Assembly: GCF_000729995.1 (NCBI RefSeq)
Contig: NZ_JNFG01000002.1
Coordinates: 1-64,000 of the forward strand
Source of the DNA: Caballeronia sordidicola
Lineage (GTDB): Bacteria > Pseudomonadota > Gammaproteobacteria > Burkholderiales > Burkholderiaceae
Direction: 5' to 3'
DNA length: 64,000 nt
Part shown: one piece after another, positions 26,886 through 35,515 of the stretch
Position numbering within the stretch: the stretch's first letter is position 1
How the letters are laid out: the number at the start of each line of letters is the position of its first letter
Made by a program: the position numbers and the translations under genes
The notes under the pieces: model-generated
Database searches by the model: none
What the model was told of the DNA's origin: nothing
The model's input: the letters and a program-made list of their open reading frames with translations, nothing else

Positions 26886-27767
26886 TCATTGCTGCACCTC
26901 TAGCGCAAGCGGGCGTGCCATTTGAAGCGCGTCGCGCATTGCGCGGATCTCAACCTTGTTACGTGCCACGAAGTGAAAGCCGCCTAGCGCCAGTGCAGAA
27001 GTAAGCACGGCAAGGTTGCGTCTCCTCAGCCCCCAGTACAGCCAGTTGCGCGTCATGAAATAGCGTGAAAAATCAGACTTGGCACCGCCTGTGGACGAAC
27101 TGATCTTGTGCCGCAGATGAATGGTCGGCGTGAAATACATCCTGAATCCGGCCTGATTGAGCTCGTGGCAGAACACGGTGTCGTCGTAGTACACGAACAG
27201 TTCTTCCCACATGCGAATGCCGGCGTCGCGCAACGGCCAGATCTTCACAATCAGCGAACAGGTCGGTGCGTAGTCCACGCGATACAGCTCGTCCGTCGTC
27301 AACCGGTCGGGTTTGTTATGACCGAAATGCCTGCAGCCGCCCTTTAGGTAACTCAGCTTGCCGCCGGCATACCAGACCTTGTTCTCGGGCTTGTAATAGA
27401 ACATCTTCGGCGCGAGCGCATCGACCTCGGGGTGCAACTGGAGAAGCTCGACATGCTTTTGCAGGAAGTCCGGATCGACCTCGATGTCGTTGTTCAGGAA
27501 CAGCAGGTGCGTGTAGGAGCGGTCGGACAGGAAGAAGTCGATCCCCTGGTTATTGCCCGCGGCCACGCCGGTGTTTTCGTAGTTGCGCACGAACGTGAAC
27601 GGCGTCTTCAGCGTCTCGCGGATCACGCGTTCGCAATGAAGATTGCTCACGTCGTTCTCCACGAAGAAGATATGGAAATTATCGAACGTCTGGGCGTTCA
27701 TGCTGTCAATAAACCCATTGATCACGTCGTCCGATTTGAACAGCACGGTCACGATGCCGATTTTCAT
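26886..27767 (-). CDS. Family 2 glycosyltransferase (rhamnosyltransferase-like)
   Basis: Start at ATG 27767 (MKIGIVTVLFKSDDVINGF), 293 residues. It has the GT-A fold: an N-terminal VTVLFKSDDVINGFIDSMNA strand-helix, a GNNQGID segment, and the nucleotide/metal motif LFLNNDIEVDPDF. The N-N-D variant of DxD is common in WbbL-type rhamnosyltransferases, which fits the adjacent rml genes. It lies 58 bases after the epimerase start in the same operon. Confidence 0.88.
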   Translation of the reverse strand: MKIGIVTVLFKSDDVINGFIDSMNAQTFDNFHIFFVENDVSNLHCERVIRETLKTPFTFVRNYENTGVAAGNNQGIDFFLSDRSYTHLLFLNNDIEVDPDFLQKHVELLQLHPEVDALAPKMFYYKPENKVWYAGGKLSYLKGGCRHFGHNKPDRLTTDELYRVDYAPTCSLIVKIWPLRDAGIRMWEELFVYYDDTVFCHELNQAGFRMYFTPTIHLRHKISSSTGGAKSDFSRYFMTRNWLYWGLRRRNLAVLTSALALGGFHFVARNKVEIRAMRDALQMARPLALEVQQ

Positions 27768-27825
27768 TGTCTCGATCCTCCATGGAAAGCACGGGCGCCA
27801 GTCTCTGCGTTGCCTGGGCAATGCT

Positions 27826-28953
27826 TCAATTCATCAAACCCCGGGCGCGCATTTCAGCAACGGAGCGCTCATAACCCGCGTCTTCAATCGTCTGGCTCCT
27901 GACCCACTCGCAAAAACGCGTGGCGCCTTCGCGGAAGGAGACGCTTGCCTGGAAGCCGAGCTCGTTGCGAATCTTGCTGACGTCGGCGAAGTTGTGACGG
28001 ATATCGCCAAGCCGGAAGTCGCCCGTTATCTTCAGTTCGCCCGCAGCGCCATAGATCCGCTTCAGTGTTTGCGCGACTTCAAGCACGCTGGTCGCCACGC
28101 CCGAGCCAACGTTGTAGGCCACTTGCTGCGCGTGCTCCGCGTCCAGTGTCAGGACGATGGACTCGACCACATCGTCGATGTACACAAAATCTCGTGTCTC
28201 CTCGCCGTCTTCGAAAATATTGATGTCCTTGCCCTGCAGCAGCAGCGTGGAAAATATAGAAAGGATTCCTGTGTAGGGATTGCGAAGCGACTGTCCCGGT
28301 CCATATACGTTCTGAAACCGCAACGCCGCCGCACCAATACCCATGGCGCCGCATGTCATCAGGACCAGTTGCTCCTGAACCAGCTTGGTAATGCCATAGA
28401 CGGAACTCGGATGGGTCTTGGACGCTTCGTCCGTCGCCACCACCTCAAGCGGTTCACCCGTGTCCGCAGACAGGCATTCGAACGCGCCGGCGCGCATGTC
28501 GCTGGCGTTGCGCGTGCCGGGATAAGTGTCGCCGTTCGGGCCGCGATATTTACCCTCGCCATAGATCGAACGTGACGACGCCACCACCACGCGGCGGATC
28601 GAATGTGGTTGGTGGGCCAGATGATCGAGCAACAAGGACGTGCCGCGGATATTCGTTTCCACGTAACGGTCGACCTGATACATCGACTGGCCGGTGCCGG
28701 TTTCGGCGGCGAGGTGCACCACCGCCTCTTGTCCTTCGAGCGCCTGGGCCCAGTCATCCACGTGGCGCACGTCGCCCTTGATGAAACGCACGCTTGCCGG
28801 AAGCTCGCCAAGAAGTGGCGACTCGTCCGGACTTGCGCCGTGAATCTGCGGGGACAGGTTGTCAAGCACGGTAACGGAGTCGCCGCGCGCAACGAGCGCT
28901 TTGGCAAGCGAGCTGCCGATAAAACCGGCGCCGCCGGTGATCAGTGTTTTCAT
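27826..28953 (-). CDS. NDP-sugar epimerase (SDR), candidate dTDP-L-rhamnose 4-epimerase
   Basis: Start at ATG 28953 (MKTLITGGAGFIGSS), overlapping the rmlB stop by ATGA; 375 residues. This extended short-chain dehydrogenase has the NAD motif GGAGFIGS and catalytic YxxxK in SSVYGITK. The segments VTVLDNLSPQIHG, TGTGQSMYQ, SSRSIYGEGKY and RFQNVYGPGQSL resemble enzymes annotated as dTDP-L-rhamnose 4-epimerases (Tll/WbiB type, making dTDP-6-deoxy-L-talose). Linkage to rmlBDCA supports a dTDP-sugar substrate, but a UDP-sugar epimerase is not excluded. Confidence 0.75.
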   Translation of the reverse strand: MKTLITGGAGFIGSSLAKALVARGDSVTVLDNLSPQIHGASPDESPLLGELPASVRFIKGDVRHVDDWAQALEGQEAVVHLAAETGTGQSMYQVDRYVETNIRGTSLLLDHLAHQPHSIRRVVVASSRSIYGEGKYRGPNGDTYPGTRNASDMRAGAFECLSADTGEPLEVVATDEASKTHPSSVYGITKLVQEQLVLMTCGAMGIGAAALRFQNVYGPGQSLRNPYTGILSIFSTLLLQGKDINIFEDGEETRDFVYIDDVVESIVLTLDAEHAQQVAYNVGSGVATSVLEVAQTLKRIYGAAGELKITGDFRLGDIRHNFADVSKIRNELGFQASVSFREGATRFCEWVRSQTIEDAGYERSVAEMRARGLMN

Positions 28954-29963
28954 AGCGTCAATCCGAGTTGCCAGTCGATTGTCTTGGCGATGCCGGTCTC
29001 GAAGTCTTCCGCAGGACCCCAATCCAGTTCGTCGCTGATTTTTGCCGTGTCGATTGCATAGCGGCGGTCGTGTCCGGCGCGGTCGGTAACGAACTCGACC
29101 AGCCGCATGTGCGGCGCGCGTTCGGGCAGCCGTTCGTCGAGCAGGCGGCAGATCAGTGCAACCACGTCGCTGTTGCGCCACTCGTTGCACCCGCCGATGT
29201 TGTACGTCTCGCCGGCCTTGCCCTTCGTCAGCACACGCTGCAGCGCGTCGCAATGATCATCGACATAAAGCCAGTCGCGCACGTTCTGGCCGTCGCCATA
29301 AACCGGGATACGGGTGCCGGCGAGGCAGTTGCGGATCACGGTCGGAATGAACTTCTCCGCGTGCTGGCGCGGGCCGTAGTTGTTCGAACAATGCGTTGTG
29401 ACGACCGGCAGCCCGTACGTGTGGAAATAGGCGCGTACCAAATGGTCGGACGCGGCCTTGCTCGCTGAGTAAGGCGAGTTCGGTGCATAGCGTGTGGTCT
29501 CGACAAAGGCCGGGTCGCCCGGACCCAGGGAGCCGAACACTTCGTCAGTCGAAATGTGATGGAAGCGCCGCTCGCGGGCCGCGTCCGTGCCGGCGTTGAG
29601 CCAGGCGGCGCGGGCCGCTTCGAGCAACGTGAAGGTGCCTTCCACATTGGTTCGAACGAACTCGCGCGGGTCGCTGATCGACCGGTCGACATGGCTTTCC
29701 GCCGCGAAGTGGACGACGGTATCAATGCCATGTTCGTCCAGGAGCCGGCCCACCAGCGGACGGTCGCAAATGTCACCGTGCACGAACGTGTGGCGGCTTG
29801 GGTCCGCCAGATTCGACAAGTTGTCCAGCGACCCGGCGTAGGTCAGAGAGTCGAGATTGATGATCCGCACGCGGGTATCGGCGCGCAGCAGGTGATGCAC
29901 AAAGTTCGAGCCGATAAATCCGGCGCCGCCCGTGACAAGGACGGTAGAGGGTCGATAATCCAT
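28950..29963 (-). CDS. rmlB: dTDP-glucose 4,6-dehydratase
   Basis: Start at ATG 29963 (MDYRPSTVLVTGGAGF), overlapping the rmlD stop by one base (TGATG); 337 residues. Motifs are GGAGFIGSN (NAD), FAAESHVDRSI, STDEVFGSLG with the active-site D-E pair, YSASKAASDHLV with Tyr and Lys, and NYGPRQHAEKFIP. It makes dTDP-4-keto-6-deoxyglucose, the second step to dTDP-L-rhamnose. It sits in the tight run rmlA-rmlC-rmlD-rmlB. Confidence 0.96.
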   Translation of the reverse strand: MDYRPSTVLVTGGAGFIGSNFVHHLLRADTRVRIINLDSLTYAGSLDNLSNLADPSRHTFVHGDICDRPLVGRLLDEHGIDTVVHFAAESHVDRSISDPREFVRTNVEGTFTLLEAARAAWLNAGTDAARERRFHHISTDEVFGSLGPGDPAFVETTRYAPNSPYSASKAASDHLVRAYFHTYGLPVVTTHCSNNYGPRQHAEKFIPTVIRNCLAGTRIPVYGDGQNVRDWLYVDDHCDALQRVLTKGKAGETYNIGGCNEWRNSDVVALICRLLDERLPERAPHMRLVEFVTDRAGHDRRYAIDTAKISDELDWGPAEDFETGIAKTIDWQLGLTL

Positions 29964-30850
29964 CAGTTTGCAGCCCAGTGATTGAGTACTTCGGCGAGGC
30001 CTTCCTGCCACGGCCGGGGCTCGAGGCCAAGCAGGTTGCGGGTCGTTTGCATGTCGAGCACGGAGTTCTTTGGACGGGCCGCCGGCAACGGGTAGTCGGC
30101 TGTCGTGATCGGCCGCACGGTCGGCGGGCGGTCGAGCATGCCGCGCGACGCCGCCTGCGCGACCGTAGCCTGCGCCAGACCGCACCACGTGGTCACGGTG
30201 CTCCCCGTGTAGTGGTAAGTGCCCCAGGGCAGCGAGCGGTTGCCGGGCGCCCGCAGATACCGGTCAGCGAGCAACAGCAGCACCTCGGCAATTGCACCGG
30301 CGTGCGTGGGTGCGCCGTACTGGTCGCCGACAATCCGAAGTTCGCGGCGCTCGCGCGCAAGACGCAGGATCGTCTTCACGAAGTTGTTGCCGTGCGCGCC
30401 GAACACCCACGACACCCGCAGGATCAGATGCGCCGGAAGCAGCGCGCGAATGGCCTGCTCGCCGGCCCATTTGCTGCGGCCATACACACCGAGTGGCGAA
30501 GCCGGATCGCCCGGTTCGTAGGGCGTGGTGCTGTTGCCGTCGAATACATAGTCCGTGGACAGATGGAACAACGGGATGCCGGCTTGTGCCGACGCGCAGG
30601 CCAGGATCTCGACGGCGTCGCGGTTCACCGCGAACGCCTGTTCGACATTGCTCTCCGCCTTATCGACGGATGTGTACGCGGCGGCGTTGATCACCAGCTC
30701 CGCGTCGTACTCGCTCAGGGCACGATCGACCGCGTCGTGATCGGTGATATCGAGCGCTTGCCGGTCGAGTCCGATCAATTCGCGGCCGTGAGAGCGCAAC
30801 ACGAGCTCGCGGCCCACCTGGCCGCCGGCTCCGACTACGAGAATCGTCAT
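29963..30850 (-). CDS. rmlD: dTDP-4-dehydrorhamnose reductase
   Basis: Start at ATG 30850 (MTILVVGAGGQVG) with a GGAG ribosome site 9 bases upstream; 295 residues. It has GAGGQVGREL for NADPH, AAYTSVDKAE, FHLSTDYVFDG and YGRSKWAGE with the catalytic Tyr and Lys. It performs the last reduction giving dTDP-L-rhamnose. It begins 31 bases after the rmlC stop. Confidence 0.96.
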   Translation of the reverse strand: MTILVVGAGGQVGRELVLRSHGRELIGLDRQALDITDHDAVDRALSEYDAELVINAAAYTSVDKAESNVEQAFAVNRDAVEILACASAQAGIPLFHLSTDYVFDGNSTTPYEPGDPASPLGVYGRSKWAGEQAIRALLPAHLILRVSWVFGAHGNNFVKTILRLARERRELRIVGDQYGAPTHAGAIAEVLLLLADRYLRAPGNRSLPWGTYHYTGSTVTTWCGLAQATVAQAASRGMLDRPPTVRPITTADYPLPAARPKNSVLDMQTTRNLLGLEPRPWQEGLAEVLNHWAAN

Positions 30851-30881
30851 CGCGTGGCGCTCCATGCGAAGTCGCGCAAGC

Positions 30882-31460
30882 TCATGCCGCGACCTCCTCG
30901 AAGCGCGGCAGCCTGGCCGGTTCCTGCTCGTGCAGCAGCGGTAACGCGAAGTCCTTGGCGGACATTGCCGTCGCTGCGCCGCCGCCAGGCTCCGGCCATT
31001 CGATGCCAATGGCCGGGTCGTCCCAGCGAACACCCGCGTCGGTCTCGGGATCGTAGTAAGTCGTGCATTTGTAGACAAAGTCCGCTTGTTCAGAAATCAC
31101 GCAAAAGCCATGGGCGAAACCGGGTGGAATCCACAACATCTCGTGGCGCACGTCGTCCAGTGTCACGCCGACCCACTGGCCGAAGGAGGGCGAGCCTAGC
31201 CGGACATCGACAGCCACGTCGAAGACCGCGCCGCGCGATACGCGCACGAGCTTGCCCTGCGGATTGCGCCGTTGGTAATGGAGCCCGCGCAAGACGCCGC
31301 GTGCCGAACGGGACTGGTTGTCCTGGACGAAGCGGGCGTTCACGCCGGTATCGGCGAGCCAGGTTTCGCGAAAGGTCTCGACGAAAAAACCGCGTTCATC
31401 GCCGAAGACTTTGGGCTGCAGGATCAGGACGCCGGGAAGACGCGTTTCGACTATGTTCAC
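30882..31460 (-). CDS. rmlC: dTDP-4-dehydrorhamnose 3,5-epimerase
   Basis: Start is GTG at 31460 (residues [13 protein letters not shown]), overlapping the rmlA stop by GTGA; 192 residues. The cupin fold shows [19 protein letters not shown] with the catalytic His, [19 protein letters not shown], and PPGFAHGF. It epimerises C3 and C5 of the 4-keto sugar in dTDP-rhamnose synthesis. Confidence 0.96.
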   Translation of the reverse strand: MNIVETRLPGVLILQPKVFGDERGFFVETFRETWLADTGVNARFVQDNQSRSARGVLRGLHYQRRNPQGKLVRVSRGAVFDVAVDVRLGSPSFGQWVGVTLDDVRHEMLWIPPGFAHGFCVISEQADFVYKCTTYYDPETDAGVRWDDPAIGIEWPEPGGGAATAMSAKDFALPLLHEQEPARLPRFEEVAA

Positions 31461-32359
31461 AGCGCTACCTCGCGACGCAGCAGGTCCACCAGATAGTTCC
31501 CGTAACCGCTCTTCAGCAGCGGCGACGCGAGACGCTGCATGTCTTCGCTGCCGATCCACCCCAGCCGCCATGCAATCTCTTCCGGGCAGGCGATCTGCAG
31601 GCCCTGGCGCACTTGCATCAGATGGACGAAGTTGGCCGCGTCCAGCAGCGATTCGTGGGTTCCCGTGTCGAGCCACGTGTAGCCGCGGCCCATCAGTTCG
31701 ACCTTGAGGTCTCCACGCTCCAGGTAGGCACGGTTGAGGTCGGTGATCTCGAGTTCGCCGCGCGCCGAGGGCCGGATCTCACGCGCCATCGGCACGACGT
31801 CGCGGTCGTAGAAATAGAGGCCCGTCACCGCATAGTGGCTACGCGGATGACGGGGTTTTTCTTCCAGGTCGACGGCATTGCCGTGCTGATCGAGCGTCAC
31901 GACGCCGTAGCGTTCCGGGTCGCGCACGTAGTACCCGAAGATGCTTGCGCCGTCCTCGCGCGAGCACGCGTTTTGCAGCAGCACTGAAAGACCCGTGCCA
32001 TAGAATATGTTGTCGCCGAGGATCAGCGCGGCCGGACTGTTGCCGAGAAAATGTTCGCCGATCAGGAACGCCTGGGCGAGTCCTTCGGGACGCTCCTGCA
32101 CTGCATACGACAGGTTAAGACCCCAGCTCGACCCGTCGCCGAGCAGGTGAATGAAAGATTCGCTGTCCTGCGGCGTGGTGATGATCAGGATGTCTCGTAT
32201 GCCCGCCAGCATGAGTGTGGTGAGCGGGTAGTAGATCATCGGCTTGTCATACACGGGCATGAGCTGCTTGCTGACGGACCGTGTCAGCGGATGCAGGCGC
32301 GAGCCGGTGCCCCCGGCCAGGATCAAGCCCTTCCGGGCAACGCGGGTTGGGACAGTCAT
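31457..32359 (-). CDS. rmlA: Glucose-1-phosphate thymidylyltransferase
   Basis: The 300-residue nucleotidyltransferase has the pyrophosphorylase signature [13 protein letters not shown], then [25 protein letters not shown] and EEKPRHPRS. It condenses glucose-1-phosphate with dTTP to dTDP-glucose, the first step of the rhamnose pathway. It lies 120 bases after the initiating sugar transferase and is coupled to rmlC by GTGA. Confidence 0.96.
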   Translation of the reverse strand: MTVPTRVARKGLILAGGTGSRLHPLTRSVSKQLMPVYDKPMIYYPLTTLMLAGIRDILIITTPQDSESFIHLLGDGSSWGLNLSYAVQERPEGLAQAFLIGEHFLGNSPAALILGDNIFYGTGLSVLLQNACSREDGASIFGYYVRDPERYGVVTLDQHGNAVDLEEKPRHPRSHYAVTGLYFYDRDVVPMAREIRPSARGELEITDLNRAYLERGDLKVELMGRGYTWLDTGTHESLLDAANFVHLMQVRQGLQIACPEEIAWRLGWIGSEDMQRLASPLLKSGYGNYLVDLLRREVAL

Positions 32360-32479
32360 GTCACTCTCATGCTGGGAAATGCCTTAAGAAAAACACGCGA
32401 TTCCGGGCCGCCGGCGTGGTGTGGGCGAGTGGGTTCGGTCCCGCAATGGAGGGGCGATTGCCGCTCACATGCGATCTCA

Positions 32480-33895
32480 TCAATACGCATGCAGCCCCCT
32501 GAATCCACGCACGATCGTCATGAGCACGATCTTCAGGTCGAGGCCGAAGGTCCAGTTCTCGATGTAGTTCAGGTCGAGCTCGACGCGGCCCTGCATCTTG
32601 TCGATAGCCTCGGTTTCACCGCGGTAGCCGTTGATCTGCGCCCACCCGGTAATGCCCGGCTTGATCCGGTACCGGCACATGTAGCCGTGGACCAAATCCT
32701 TGTATTGTTCGTCGTGCTGCAGCGCATGAGGACGAGGGCCGACGACCGACATCTCGCCGCGCAACACGTTCAGGAATTGCGGTAATTCATCCAGGCTGGT
32801 GCGTCGCAGGAACGCGCCCACGTTCGTCACGCGCGGATCGCGGCGCTTCGCCTGCGTGAGCTTGCCGGGCTCTTCCGTGTGCACGACCATGGTCCGGAAC
32901 TTGTAGATCTGAAACGGCGTGCCGTTGACGCCCTTGCGCGATTGCCTGAAAAACACCGGCCCCGGCGAGGACAACTTGACCGCCACCGCGATTCCCAGCA
33001 TCAGCGGGAGAATGCACACGAGCACCAGCGCCGCGAACAGACGGTCAAAGATTTCCTTGGGCACGAAACGGTGGTCGGCAGGCGGCGAAGCAAGCAGGTT
33101 GATCGCGGGTACACCGACAATTCCGTCTATGGCGTGAGTGAACGGCGCGAAGTTATGGACGTTGGGGATGAAGCGGATATTCAGGAACTCGTGCTTGAAC
33201 TCGCGCAGGATTGCGTGGATCCGCTCTTCTTCCTTGAGGGTCAGGACCAACCATAACTCGTCGATAGCCCGATGCTTGACCGCTTCCGCGAGTGCCCCAA
33301 GCGAACGTACGACCGGCAATCCGCAGGAGAACGTTGCAGCGTCCGGGCGTTCGTCGAATACGCAGACGGGCTGAAGACCGCCGCTTGCCGATCGTTGCAG
33401 TTTTTCGATCAACCGCATGCTGTAGGCGCTGGCGCCCACTATGGCGACGGACTTCGCTCGCTCGCGCCGTGATTGCGCCACGCCGAACAACCGGTACCCT
33501 CCCGTGCGCGCCGCAATCAGCAGCGCAAGCGAGATCAGGAACCATGCACCGGACCACAGGCGCGAGATCAGGGACATCTGCTGGACGGACAGCATGAATG
33601 CAATGCCAAGCATGAATACGGTGGTCCAGCCGGCTGTCACGCGCATTGCAGTCTTGATAAAAGAATCACGCCGAAATGTTCGATAAAATCCGAGTGCCGG
33701 AAACAAACTCGCGACCATTAAAGCGTTAAATGCGACCAAAATGACAATAGGCTCGGTCCAGGAATGGAAGTCCTCAAAACGCAACGCAAAAGCAATCGCG
33801 GCACCAATCAGAATCATGCAGGCGTCTACTGTGCGCGATAAGAATCCAAGCCGGTACGTAATAACGTCCGTTTCGAGAAGCCGAGCCGATTGCAT
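32480..33895 (-). CDS. Undecaprenyl-phosphate glucose phosphotransferase (WcaJ/BceB-like)
   Basis: Start at ATG 33895 ([15 protein letters not shown]), with GGGGA 6 bases upstream; 471 residues. Four N-terminal membrane helices and a Rossmann-like CoA-binding domain ([17 protein letters not shown]) precede the bacterial sugar transferase domain, which has [49 protein letters not shown] and [10 protein letters not shown]. It transfers glucose-1-P to undecaprenyl phosphate, starting each repeat unit. It is the first gene of the left arm. Confidence 0.94.
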   Translation of the reverse strand: MQSARLLETDVITYRLGFLSRTVDACMILIGAAIAFALRFEDFHSWTEPIVILVAFNALMVASLFPALGFYRTFRRDSFIKTAMRVTAGWTTVFMLGIAFMLSVQQMSLISRLWSGAWFLISLALLIAARTGGYRLFGVAQSRRERAKSVAIVGASAYSMRLIEKLQRSASGGLQPVCVFDERPDAATFSCGLPVVRSLGALAEAVKHRAIDELWLVLTLKEEERIHAILREFKHEFLNIRFIPNVHNFAPFTHAIDGIVGVPAINLLASPPADHRFVPKEIFDRLFAALVLVCILPLMLGIAVAVKLSSPGPVFFRQSRKGVNGTPFQIYKFRTMVVHTEEPGKLTQAKRRDPRVTNVGAFLRRTSLDELPQFLNVLRGEMSVVGPRPHALQHDEQYKDLVHGYMCRYRIKPGITGWAQINGYRGETEAIDKMQGRVELDLNYIENWTFGLDLKIVLMTIVRGFRGLHAY

Positions 33896-34530
33896 GTTAT
33901 TCCCCAATGAATAGCGTGACTGGTCTTCAACCGCATTTTATTTAACTGGTGCTATCGTTTAAATCTGCTGGATGCTCTTCCCCGGAGAGCGGGCAAGGCT
34001 CCGCACACCGTCTTTGGCACGATGCTAAAAAGCGCCTCGCCACGCCCGATGGATGACGCGAATCAGGAAATGCAGCGGCATTCGCTTCGAAACGCGAATT
34101 TCAAAATATTAATCACCTGGCAATGCTTTAAACAAATAACCAAAGGCATGCCACCCGTCTTTTGCGTTGCATCATACATAGGCGAAAAGCGGACGGTACC
34201 TGTCTGGCGTAAAAGAACACGATGTTGACGGAGCGGGTCAATAAATCCAACCAGCCGGGGCTGCTATTGATCAGACGACATTCATGTCAATTCAATAGTG
34301 CTTTCCCATTCGCGTCAAAGTCTTGCCGTTTAAAGTCACGGACAGTCACTGCGATGCAGCAAATGTACTATCCGCCTTGAATTTAGCCAGCTTTATCTGT
34401 CGTGATTTGCCATTGAGATATTTATCGATTTCTCAAGAGCATGTCGGCCATCGCCTGGGGTTGGATCCGGGCATCGGGACAGGTCTTGCTTCTCTCATGC
34501 GGCTTGCGCCGCACCCTGACGAGGTGATGT
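33896..34530. promoter_or_regulatory. Divergent control region between the two arms of the polysaccharide locus
   Basis: This 635-base stretch is AT-richer than its flanks. A 68-codon frame at 34022-34228 has no ribosome site or recognisable product. The region must drive the minus-strand biosynthetic arm and the plus-strand export arm. TTGAGA (34413-34418) and TCTCAA (34431-34436) form a spaced palindrome, and GCGGC-TTGC-GCCGC near 34500 can form a hairpin just before the first export gene. I see no JUMPstart/ops element. Confidence 0.6.
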
Positions 34531-34782
34531 ATGAAAGCTCTTCCTGTATTGATGACGGTAGCAGCGCTGGCCATGCCTTCGCTGTCGCATGCGCAGGGCG
34601 AAGAGGGCGCCACTGCCGCGGTGGCCGCCGCGAGCGCCGGTGGCATCGGTACGGCCGCGCTTGTGGTGGGCGGCGTGGTGGTCACAGCGCTCGTGGTAGC
34701 GGCGGTATCCGGCGGGGGTGGCAACGGGCTGGGCTCGACGGGCACCACCGGTACGACCGGAACCACCGGCACGGTTCGCTAA
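34531..34782 (+). CDS. Small exported Gly/Thr-rich protein, GfcA/YjbE-like
   Basis: The 83-residue protein starts at an ATG preceded by GAGGTG. A signal peptide ends at SLSHA-Q. It is followed by a short Ala-rich part, a hydrophobic stretch (TAALVVGGVVVTALVVAAV) and a Gly/Thr tail with TGT repeats. E. coli YjbE/GfcA has the same build: signal peptide, Ala/Ser stretch, hydrophobic core, GG turn, Thr-rich tail. It is the first gene of a run whose next genes resemble YjbF/GfcB and YjbG-YjbH/GfcC-GfcD, which supports the call. Function is unknown even in E. coli. Confidence 0.7.
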   Translation: MKALPVLMTVAALAMPSLSHAQGEEGATAAVAAASAGGIGTAALVVGGVVVTALVVAAVSGGGGNGLGSTGTTGTTGTTGTVR

Positions 34783-34785
34783 CCC

Positions 34786-35511
34786 TTGCGCGCGCTCGAT
34801 TCCGTGTCCCGTGTCCACTCGCGTCATGACAGCCATCGCGGCCATGCACCGCATCGGTTGTTTTCACCGGCGTTCGCACGCTGCCTCGCCTGCGCCGCGA
34901 TGACCTTGCTGGGTGCGTGCTCGGATCCGATGCGGGCGCTCTCCGACAGTTATTCCTTTGTACGTCAGAACAGCGACGCGCAGATCGATCGCACCGTTCT
35001 CGCGAAGGAACATCAGTACCTGAAGGTGTCGTCGAGAGGGCGCTCTGCACTGCTCGTGCTGGGTAACGTGGAGCAGAACGCGGCCGGCCCGGTCGAGGTG
35101 TGGTACTCGGGCGCCGGTGAAGTACTGCGAATTCAGAACGGCCGCCTGATCGGTGCGACAGGGATGGCGACCGAGTGGTTGAATGTGCGCCTCTCGGCAC
35201 CGCCGGACTGGCTCTCGATCAGCGCGCCGACATCGTATGCACGCCGCCGTGACGTGATGCCGGCGTATGACTTCGGCGAAGCCGACGTCGTCACCGTGAC
35301 GCCCATCGATATGCCGGCGAACACGCGTTACAGCGGGCCGAAGGCATCGGCCTTGCGCTGGTTTGCGGAGCGCACGCAGGGACGCATCGGGTTACGCGAT
35401 TCGCGTTATGGCGTATTGCAAAGGGACGGCCACGCGTTGGTCGTCTACGGCGAACAATGTCTCGATGACCGGCTCTGTCTGAGCTGGCAGCGCTGGCCGG
35501 CCGAAGTCTGA
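34786..35511 (+). CDS. Outer-membrane lipoprotein, GfcB/YjbF family
   Basis: The frame is open from TTG 34786 (241 residues). A lipobox L42-G-A-C45 shows that it is a lipoprotein. The part after Cys45 matches the group 4 capsule lipoprotein GfcB/YjbF in length and features: YLKVSSRGRSALLVLGNVE, GPVEVWYSGAGEVLRIQNGRL and ATEWLNVRLS. The exact start is unclear: a normal lipoprotein signal would begin near TTG 34858 or GTG 34804, and a better-looking ATG at 34841 is in another frame. The gene lies 3 bases after the GfcA-like stop. Confidence 0.75.
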   Translation: MRALDSVSRVHSRHDSHRGHAPHRLFSPAFARCLACAAMTLLGACSDPMRALSDSYSFVRQNSDAQIDRTVLAKEHQYLKVSSRGRSALLVLGNVEQNAAGPVEVWYSGAGEVLRIQNGRLIGATGMATEWLNVRLSAPPDWLSISAPTSYARRRDVMPAYDFGEADVVTVTPIDMPANTRYSGPKASALRWFAERTQGRIGLRDSRYGVLQRDGHALVVYGEQCLDDRLCLSWQRWPAEV

Positions 35512-35515
35512 CGTT

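Noticed and set aside
29978..31987. 669-codon plus-strand frame across the rml genes
   Set aside because: It lies antisense to four clearly identified rml genes and its product is Arg/Ala-rich without motifs.
34022..34228. 68-codon frame in the divergent EPS control region
   Set aside because: No ribosome site, no similarity, and unusual composition; treated as intergenic.
34739..34782. Gly/Thr codon repeats as a possible CRISPR or minisatellite
   Set aside because: They are short coding repeats in the tail of the GfcA-like protein, as in YjbE; no spacer-repeat structure is seen.
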